A DNA stretch of 19,723 bases, taken from assembly GCA_905236195.1 (NCBI GenBank), contig CAJOOX010000155.1, forward strand, positions 1-19,723, read 5' to 3'. Position numbers and translations under genes: made by a program. The number at the start of each line of letters is the position of its first letter. Position 1 is the stretch's first letter. The notes beneath the pieces were generated by a model. It had not been told where the DNA came from. It searched no databases and was given only the letters and a program-made list of their open reading frames with translations. Positions 14,493 through 19,723 of the stretch are shown here, piece after piece. This DNA is from an uncultured Bacteroidales bacterium. Lineage in GTDB: Bacteria; Bacteroidota; Bacteroidia; Bacteroidales; UBA3663.

Positions 14493-16484
14493 CTAGAGTT
14501 TCTTCAGCAGGGCATCAATCCGGTCTTCCTGAGCCTCAATCTGTTTTTGGATGGAGAGGTAGGTGGAGTCGGACTCAAGCGTACCCATACCGGCTTCGAA
14601 ATCAGTCGTACGTGCTGTATCATCGCCGTCCAGGCCGTACATCATGCGCGCCGTTTGGTTGAACTCCTTGTCCGCATCAAGATGCAGCATGAACTGGTGG
14701 CGGTGGAGACGGCGACGCAGTTCTTCGAGGTTCTTCCGTTTTTCATCGGCCGATGCCTTCTCGGGGTCGAAGCCGAAGACATCGCGAAGCGCACGGCTCT
14801 GCCAGTTCCACTCCCATTCGGACAACCGGTCACCTGACACGAGAAGTGTCTCGCTCAGCGTCTCATAAGTATCAGCAGCCGACACCTTGAGGGCAGCATT
14901 CAGACCGTCTTGAAGTTCGGCCAGCGGATAGTAGCCGCCCATCAAATCCGTCCACTCACCGGTTCCTGTGTCGGAAGCTTTCATCGGAAGGCCCTGGGAG
15001 GCGCGCTGGAGCCAGGCGTCGAAGAGATATCGGAAGAGGGCATCAGTATAGAGTTCGATGCCGTGTTGTACATTCTTGTTCGTGATGTAGCAGTCCTGAT
15101 ACATACGGCCCTCACAGGGATGTCCGAGCGGCGAAATCCAGCTCACCGTCTCCTCCTGTTTGAGATGCTGCAGCAAACGCATGCCAGCAATGAGGCGGCC
15201 ACCTGTATACGGGCTGAATGTGGCCGACGACAGCGGGGCAACATCATTTCCCCACGAAGCAGAGCGTTTCTGCCATTTGATTTCATCCCGTACGGTGCCG
15301 ATGCTGCGAAGCGCCAAACCGGGCACCAGGATGGTCTTCCCCTGTCCGTCGATGATATAGGAGAAGGGTAGCAGACTCAGGTCGAAGTGTGACATGTGGT
15401 GACCCAGCACTGTGGAGAAGACGCCGACACGGGCTGGCCAGAAAAGATAGGACGACGAACCGCACTTGGCACCGCGTTCCAGCATGCCGTATTTGTTTGG
15501 CCCGAGTTTATAGCTGTGGTTGCTCTGGTTGCTGCCCGATCCGGCATTGAAGAACGAAGTCTGGGTCGCAATCATGAGCGTCGCTTTGTGATGGGATACC
15601 GAGAAGGGGCCTGCAAGGAGAGAACAGGTTTCGCCGGCTGCGAAGTGAGACCCCTGGAAGAAAGCGCTCTCCTGGGCCAGAAGGCCGTGTTCGAGGATGG
15701 CATGGGGACCTACATAAGAACGCAGCACCGAAACCTGGTTGACTACCTCGGCATCGCGGTCGATCACACATTCCGAGGCGAAGACACCTGAGCCGATTAC
15801 GGCATTCGGTCCGACATAACAGTCGGTGACAGTGGCGGCATCCTTCAGACTGGCCCCTGCTGCCACATAGACGTTGCGAACGGCCTTACAACCGATGATG
15901 CGTGCGCCTTCACCGACAAAGCCAACCTTGGAACAATAGGGTGCTGCGATGCACTCTACCATTTCGGACATCTGCCGGTCGAAACGCTGGGAACGATGGC
16001 TGTAGTAAGTGAGCACATAAGCCAGCTGGGGGAAGAGGCCCGGGAAGACGGGCAGGGGACGCGCACCGGTCTCGGAGAGAACACTGATGACGAGGCCCAC
16101 CGAGAAACGGGATTCCCCGGTCATGGAGATCTCACCCACATCTGTGAGAACCGCTCCATCGGCAATCACATAGTCGGAAATGCAGCGATGGACACCGGAA
16201 ATATAGCAGTCATTACCGACGGTGACGTTGGAGAGAACAGCATCGGAAATACCACTGGGAACACAGACACCGGAAGAGAGTTCACATGAAGCACTAAACC
16301 TCCCCAGGCTTACTCGGCCCGAGAAGGTTACGCGATACAGATGTGAAGTCTCGAACTGGGGGTCCACCATCACTGAGGTCCAATCCTGAGCCTGACAGCC
16401 TTGCAGCTGCAGCGTGGAAATCTCGGAATCCGTGAGATGACGATAGGGGCGCTCCCCAAGGGAAAACAATGATTTTGTAGCCAT
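14493..16484 (-). CDS. DUF4954 family protein with left-handed beta-helix (hexapeptide) repeats
   Basis: This 663-residue cytosolic protein is found in Bacteroidetes. Residues about 70-130 and 190-290 contain imperfect hexapeptide repeats (VYVAAGASLKDAATV, YVGPNAVIGSGVFA, YVGPHAILEHG), which build a left-handed beta-helix as in sugar-nucleotide acyltransferases and nucleotidyltransferases. A central block with HHKATLMIATQTSFFNAGSGSNQSNH is strongly conserved-looking and may form a ligand site. The C-terminal ~250 residues are mostly helical with a coiled-coil-like tail. Enzymatic activity is unknown; sugar or nucleotide-sugar handling is a guess from the fold. It follows DUF4293 after 34 bp, a gap that includes a nine-base C run, and precedes DUF2851. 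Confidence 0.88.
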   Translation of the reverse strand: MATKSLFSLGERPYRHLTDSEISTLQLQGCQAQDWTSVMVDPQFETSHLYRVTFSGRVSLGRFSASCELSSGVCVPSGISDAVLSNVTVGNDCYISGVHRCISDYVIADGAVLTDVGEISMTGESRFSVGLVISVLSETGARPLPVFPGLFPQLAYVLTYYSHRSQRFDRQMSEMVECIAAPYCSKVGFVGEGARIIGCKAVRNVYVAAGASLKDAATVTDCYVGPNAVIGSGVFASECVIDRDAEVVNQVSVLRSYVGPHAILEHGLLAQESAFFQGSHFAAGETCSLLAGPFSVSHHKATLMIATQTSFFNAGSGSNQSNHSYKLGPNKYGMLERGAKCGSSSYLFWPARVGVFSTVLGHHMSHFDLSLLPFSYIIDGQGKTILVPGLALRSIGTVRDEIKWQKRSASWGNDVAPLSSATFSPYTGGRLIAGMRLLQHLKQEETVSWISPLGHPCEGRMYQDCYITNKNVQHGIELYTDALFRYLFDAWLQRASQGLPMKASDTGTGEWTDLMGGYYPLAELQDGLNAALKVSAADTYETLSETLLVSGDRLSEWEWNWQSRALRDVFGFDPEKASADEKRKNLEELRRRLHRHQFMLHLDADKEFNQTARMMYGLDGDDTARTTDFEAGMGTLESDSTYLSIQKQIEAQEDRIDALLKKL

Positions 16485-16501
16485 AATGAGACTTCGTTAA
16501 A

Positions 16502-16510
16502 GGGGGGGGG
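16502..16510. repeat. Homopolymer tract (G9 on plus, C9 on minus) between DUF4293 and DUF4954
   Basis: A run of nine identical bases sits 8 bp past the DUF4293 stop and 17 bp before the DUF4954 ATG. No -7 box is near it, so any length change would more likely affect leader RNA or translation than promoter spacing. Confidence 0.9.
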
Positions 16511-16518
16511 AAAGTATG

Positions 16519-17013
16519 TCAACGGCGCCGGAGCGGACGCAGACGGTCGGCGGCTTCAAGCAGCCATTTGTCGCGACGCACATAGCGGACAGCCATAATC
16601 ATGCAGAAAACACTGAGGGCCGGCATTGCAAGCACGATGTAGCGGTAAACCACTTCGGCTGGCGTCGTGAAAAGACCGCCGAGGAAAGCCTCATACCGGT
16701 ACGACTGCCAGAAGAAGAGACCATAGAAAAGAAGGTCCAAAACTGCAGTATAGATAAGCAGCTGGGTCTGCAGTTCGAGTTTGCGATACAGGAAGAGGGT
16801 GACCAGCGGAAGGGCAAACATCACGACAAGTGCCAAAAGAATGCCCCATCCCATCTCGTCAATGGGCACCTCAGGAGTGAGGCTGGTAAGTCCGAACGCT
16901 GTGAACTGGAACGTGGCCTCAGGCACGCTATAGGACGCCAGGGGGAAGAGAAAGAGCATCAGTATGGCCACCGCACCCGCCAGCATATAGAGGGACTGAA
17001 TGCGTTGTATCAT
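16519..17013 (-). CDS. DUF4293 family membrane protein
   Basis: This 164-residue inner-membrane protein has four predicted helices at about 8-28, 55-76, 83-101 and 120-141. The start MIQRIQSLYMLAG is characteristic of the family, and the C-terminus is strongly basic (RLRPLRRR), which by the positive-inside rule places it in the cytoplasm. No function is known. Its start is only 13 bp after the rpoZ stop, so the two are surely co-transcribed; this rpoZ-DUF4293 linkage is common in Bacteroidetes by my recollection. Confidence 0.9.
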   Translation of the reverse strand: MIQRIQSLYMLAGAVAILMLFLFPLASYSVPEATFQFTAFGLTSLTPEVPIDEMGWGILLALVVMFALPLVTLFLYRKLELQTQLLIYTAVLDLLFYGLFFWQSYRYEAFLGGLFTTPAEVVYRYIVLAMPALSVFCMIMAVRYVRRDKWLLEAADRLRPLRRR

Positions 17014-17026
17014 ACGGCAGTGGTAC

Positions 17027-17395
17027 TTAGAACGTCATCTCGTCACGACGGCTGTTGCCTCCGACGAGGTTTTCATTCTGAGTCGAGTTCATTCGCCAAT
17101 ATACATTGCCGTCATGATACTCCTGAGTAGCGATGAGTGTCGGTTTGGGCAACTTCTCATAGTAACGGGAAATCTCAATCTGCTCGCGGTTCTCTGTCAC
17201 CTCCTCGAGGCTGTCGTTGTTGGTCGAGAACTCCTGAAGTTTCTTGTCGAGGTCGTGCTTCATTTCGGAAGAAATCTGATTGGCACGACGGGCGATAATC
17301 TCGACGGTTTCATAGATATTGCCCGTATCCTCACAGAGGGCCATTACATCACGCGTCACCGTATTGATGGGCGCATTGGTTTTCTTATAATCCAT
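17027..17395 (-). CDS. rpoZ: RNA polymerase omega subunit, Bacteroidetes type
   Basis: This 122-residue protein is a small RNA polymerase subunit that stabilises the beta-prime chain. The omega/Rpb6 signature is at residues 27-42 (IYETVEIIARRANQIS). The protein is longer than the enterobacterial subunit and has an Asn/Arg-rich tail, both usual for the phylum form, which is often annotated as hypothetical. Position supports the call: bamD lies 37 bp upstream and DUF4293 13 bp downstream on the same strand, the frequent Bacteroidetes order. There is no separate promoter box in the 37-bp gap. Confidence 0.88.
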   Translation of the reverse strand: MDYKKTNAPINTVTRDVMALCEDTGNIYETVEIIARRANQISSEMKHDLDKKLQEFSTNNDSLEEVTENREQIEISRYYEKLPKPTLIATQEYHDGNVYWRMNSTQNENLVGGNSRRDEMTF

Positions 17396-17432
17396 ATACT
17401 TAAAGATAATTAATTTACTTGCAAATGGGGAA

Positions 17433-18254
17433 TCAGTCCTGATAACGTTTCATCAGACGTTCGATGTGGGCAAAGTTGGAAGCCACCTCTTTGGAATACT
17501 TGGACGACGGGAATTCGTTGGTGAATGTATAATACTCGTCGTAAGCCTCGCGCAGACGTTCCGACTTCTTTTCCTCGATACTGCTGACAGCCGCCTCATA
17601 GCGTGCCTTAAAGATAATGTAGGAGAGGTCTTCCACATGCTTGGAGTAGGGATACTCATTGACAGCATTGCGGGCTGTGATGACAGCACTCTCGTAGTTG
17701 TTGCCCATATAGGAGCCGAGGTTCAGATACAGCTTGGCCGAGAGGTATTCCTTGTAGCAGAGGCGGTCGCTCAGTTCCATGCGGAGCACCGTAGCACTGT
17801 CGGCATACTGCGAGCGGGGATAGACCTCGAGGAAGGAATCGAACTCTTTGATAGCGCGGCGTGTGGTCGTCTGATCCAGACGCGGGTCAGGGGAATCATA
17901 ATAATCGCCCATCGCCATCAGGAAACGGCACTTCTCGGTCCTTGAGCTGGAAGGATAGCTGTTGCAGAAACGGGCGAAATATTCACCCGACGAAACATAG
18001 TCCTCCATTTTGTAATAGCTCATCGCATAGAGATAGAGGGCCTCCTCGGCCTGCTCGGTGCCGCGATAGATAGGCACGACATCTCCCAGCAGAGTGGCTG
18101 CCTTCATGTATTTTCCGTTCTCGTAGTACATCTTGGCATACTCGTACTTCTCGTCCACATCCGCACTTTTAAGAATGCGATTGTATTCACTGCACGCTGT
18201 GCCGAAGAGCATCAGGAGAAGAGCAGTTAACAGGGGATATATCTTATGAAACAT
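17433..18254 (-). CDS. bamD: BamD, outer-membrane beta-barrel assembly lipoprotein
   Basis: This 273-residue lipoprotein works with BamA to fold outer-membrane proteins. A signal peptide leads to Cys21 in FGTACSEYN, the lipid anchor. The mature part is a row of TPR-like helical pairs (KYEYAKMYYENGKYMKAATLL, AEEALYLYAMSYYKMEDYVSSGEYF, AIKEFDSFLEVYPRSQYAD, AYDEYYTFTNEFPSSKYSK), ending with a last helix before the stop. Length matches the family. It is the first gene of the probable bamD-rpoZ-DUF4293-DUF4954-DUF2851 operon, transcribed from the promoter at 18313-18344. Confidence 0.93.
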   Translation of the reverse strand: MFHKIYPLLTALLLMLFGTACSEYNRILKSADVDEKYEYAKMYYENGKYMKAATLLGDVVPIYRGTEQAEEALYLYAMSYYKMEDYVSSGEYFARFCNSYPSSSRTEKCRFLMAMGDYYDSPDPRLDQTTTRRAIKEFDSFLEVYPRSQYADSATVLRMELSDRLCYKEYLSAKLYLNLGSYMGNNYESAVITARNAVNEYPYSKHVEDLSYIIFKARYEAAVSSIEEKKSERLREAYDEYYTFTNEFPSSKYSKEVASNFAHIERLMKRYQD

Positions 18255-18275
18255 AATACAGATAAACCGAAATCA

Positions 18276-18312
18276 CAGCGCATCTGTGCCAAAAAGGGCA
18301 CAAAATGCGCTG
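18276..18312. repeat. Long inverted repeat between the bamD -7 box and start codon
   Basis: Two nested arms pair: CAGCGCAT (18276-18283) with ATGCGCTG (18305-18312), and TGTGCC (18285-18290) with GGCACA (18297-18302). That makes 14 bp of perfect pairing around a 6-nt A-rich loop, with a 1-nt and a 2-nt offset between arms. The outer arm touches the -7 box. It may be an operator, or its inner stem may form a hairpin at the 5' end of the mRNA. It has no T tail suited to termination. Confidence 0.7.
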
Positions 18313-18344
18313 CAAATATAGCGTTTTCCGGCAAAAAAAACAAA
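18313..18344 (-). promoter_or_regulatory. Promoter of the bamD operon
   Basis: On the minus strand TTTG (18344-18341), then 20 bp, then TATATTTG (18320-18313) matches both Bacteroidetes promoter boxes. Transcription should begin about 5-8 nt beyond, near 18306, leaving a leader of about 50 nt before the bamD ATG at 18254. Confidence 0.75.
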
Positions 18345-18400
18345 TTTCGGGGTAAATAGTTAACGAAAAATGGCTCTTTATGGGATATTTTTAACGCTGA

Positions 18401-18451
18401 GACGTCAAAATAGCGGCAAAACCCGGCATTTCTGACGCTATCTCCGACGTC
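18401..18451 (-). terminator. Inverted repeat at the end of the inositol-phosphate synthase gene, possible weak terminator
   Basis: GACGTC (18401-18406) and ATAGCG (18410-18415) pair with CGCTAT (18436-18441) and GACGTC (18446-18451), the last overlapping the stop codon. The 20-nt apical loop and absence of a T run make it a poor classical terminator. It may fold in the mRNA 3' end. Confidence 0.4.
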
Positions 18452-19723
18452 ACGGAAGGTAGTCGTAGGATTCTTCGCCGATGATGAGACGCAACTGGTT
18501 GCGAAGCATGGCGTCCTGTTCGAAAAGGCTGTGCACCGGGGTCTCGTCCTCAGCGTGCATCGGACTCTTGAAATAGAACGAGAGCCAACGCTGAATACCT
18601 TTCATGCCACAACGTTTGGCGAGGTCGGCCAACAGTACGAGATCGAGCAGAAGCGGGGCGGCCAGGATGCTGTCACGACACAGGAAATCGACCTTGATTT
18701 GCATCGGATAACCCATCCAGCCAAAGATGTCGATATTGTCCCAGCCCTCCTTATTGTCATTGCGCGGAGGATAGTAGTTGATACGCACCTTGTGGTAGAT
18801 GTCGCCATAGAGATCGGGATATTTCTCAGGCTCCAGGATGGAGTCGATCACGGAGAGCTTGGACACCTCCTTCGTCTTGAACGACCCGGGATCGTCAAGC
18901 ACCTCGCCGTCGCGGTTCCCGAGGATATTGGTGGAGAACCAGCCTTTCAGGCCAAGCATACGTGTATGGAAAGCGGGAGCAAGCACGGTCTTCATCATGG
19001 TCTGTCCGGTCTTGTAGTCCTTGCCGCAGATGGGCGTATTCATCCGGTCGGCCAACTCGAACATGGCAGGCATGTCAACTGTGAGACCGGGAGCGCCGTT
19101 GATGAAGGGCACGCCCTCAGCGACAGCTGCGTAGGCGTAGCACATCGAAGGAGCCACCTCCGGACTGTCGGCTTTCATCGCGGCCTCGAGGTTGGCGAGG
19201 CTCTTGTGGGTATCGGAGAGCGGAATATAAGACTCGGTTGAGGCAGCCCAGATTACGATAATGCGGTCACAGCTGTTGGCGGCCTTAAAGTCGCGGATAT
19301 CCTGGCGGAGCTGGAGCATCAGATCCCACTTTGTGGCACCCGACTTGACCCATGTACCGTTGAGCCTACGGATGAACGAGGGGTCGAAGACGCCCTGCAT
19401 GGGTTTAATGGCTTTGGCTTCATCTGCCACCAGGTTGATATCTTTCTCCTGAAGCACCCGGGCATGCATCGCGCCGTCCCAAACCGAGTCGGGAAAAATA
19501 TCCCAACCTCCGAAGACGAGCTGTTCGGGCGATGCCAGCGGCACCATATCGCGGATATATCCTTCGCGGGCATCGGCACCCTTGCCCACACGCAGACGAG
19601 CCATCTGGGTGATGGAGCCGATGGGCTTGGCCAGACCGCGCCGGGCGGCCAGCGTACCTATAATGAATGTGGTGGAGACCGCTCCACTTAGTCCGACTAC
19701 CAGAACTCCCAACTTACCGTCGG
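18450..19723 (-). CDS. ino1: Inositol-3-phosphate synthase (myo-inositol-1-phosphate synthase), partial
   Basis: The C-terminal ~424 residues are present; the N-terminus lies beyond the window, since the frame stays open through DGKLGVLVVG at the edge. The enzyme converts glucose 6-phosphate to inositol 3-phosphate with NAD. The NAD-binding loop VVGLSGAVSTTF is at the very start, followed by family blocks FGGWDIFPDS, WAASTES, GKDYKTGQT (lysine-containing active-site region), NYYPPRNDNKEGWDNIDIFGW and DSILAAPLLLDLVLL. In Bacteroides this step supplies inositol for phosphoinositol sphingolipids; the rest of such a cluster would lie to the right. A TTG at 19712 is internal, not the start. The frame is intact. 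Confidence 0.95.
   Translation of the reverse strand, partial: DGKLGVLVVGLSGAVSTTFIIGTLAARRGLAKPIGSITQMARLRVGKGADAREGYIRDMVPLASPEQLVFGGWDIFPDSVWDGAMHARVLQEKDINLVADEAKAIKPMQGVFDPSFIRRLNGTWVKSGATKWDLMLQLRQDIRDFKAANSCDRIIVIWAASTESYIPLSDTHKSLANLEAAMKADSPEVAPSMCYAYAAVAEGVPFINGAPGLTVDMPAMFELADRMNTPICGKDYKTGQTMMKTVLAPAFHTRMLGLKGWFSTNILGNRDGEVLDDPGSFKTKEVSKLSVIDSILEPEKYPDLYGDIYHKVRINYYPPRNDNKEGWDNIDIFGWMGYPMQIKVDFLCRDSILAAPLLLDLVLLADLAKRCGMKGIQRWLSFYFKSPMHAEDETPVHSLFEQDAMLRNQLRLIIGEESYDYLP

Noticed and set aside
18531..19241. 236-residue plus-strand open frame opposite inositol-3-phosphate synthase
   Set aside because: It is the antisense shadow of a clearly recognised enzyme; its His/Val-rich composition is typical of reverse-strand translation.
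19710..19712. TTG as the start of inositol-3-phosphate synthase
   Set aside because: The frame remains open upstream with the expected residues (DGK) preceding LGVLVVG, so the true start lies outside the window.

Overview
The window looks like a chromosomal segment of a Bacteroidales bacterium, most likely Prevotella or a close relative. It carries the type IX secretion proteins PorU and PorV, a hybrid two-component system of the Bacteroidetes type, the Bacteroidetes form of RNA polymerase omega, and several Bacteroidetes-only DUF families. The promoters also fit: the -7 box TAnnTTTG recurs, several times with TTTG 19-20 bp upstream. The taxonomic call is inference from gene content and promoters.

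Layout. Positions 1-61 hold the first codons of an unrecognised minus-strand gene. Next comes a lipoprotein-type glutathione peroxidase (105-746, minus) with its own promoter. A minus-strand run then reads alpha/beta hydrolase (5795-6988) -> porU (2236-5757) -> porV (968-2191) and ends in a strong terminator (905-943). PorU and PorV are the outer-membrane sortase and shuttle of type IX secretion. Facing away from the hydrolase is a 1476-residue hybrid two-component sensor/regulator (7146-11576, plus) with no SusC/SusD genes in view. The sequence GGTGGAAA occurs twice in the divergent promoter region and twice more just after the regulator gene, where a short promoter-to-terminator unit (11740-11840) may encode a small RNA.

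Positions 11850-12429 are mostly degenerate GC-rich repeats, with a C10 tract and a possible remnant of a small-peptide gene. An orphan 177-residue gene (12430-12963, minus) follows; its predicted promoter has a run of nine G in the spacer, the classic arrangement for phase variation.

The right third is a probable five-gene minus-strand operon: bamD -> rpoZ -> DUF4293 -> DUF4954 -> DUF2851 (18254 down to 13132). It starts from a clear promoter that directly abuts a long inverted repeat. The window ends inside an inositol-3-phosphate synthase gene (18450 to beyond 19723, minus), which in this phylum feeds inositol lipid synthesis.

Most of the genes are conserved core functions: outer-membrane assembly, type IX secretion, transcription and lipid precursors. 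The less ordinary material is the regulator and its flanking motif copies, the candidate small RNA, and the orphan gene with the G-tract promoter.
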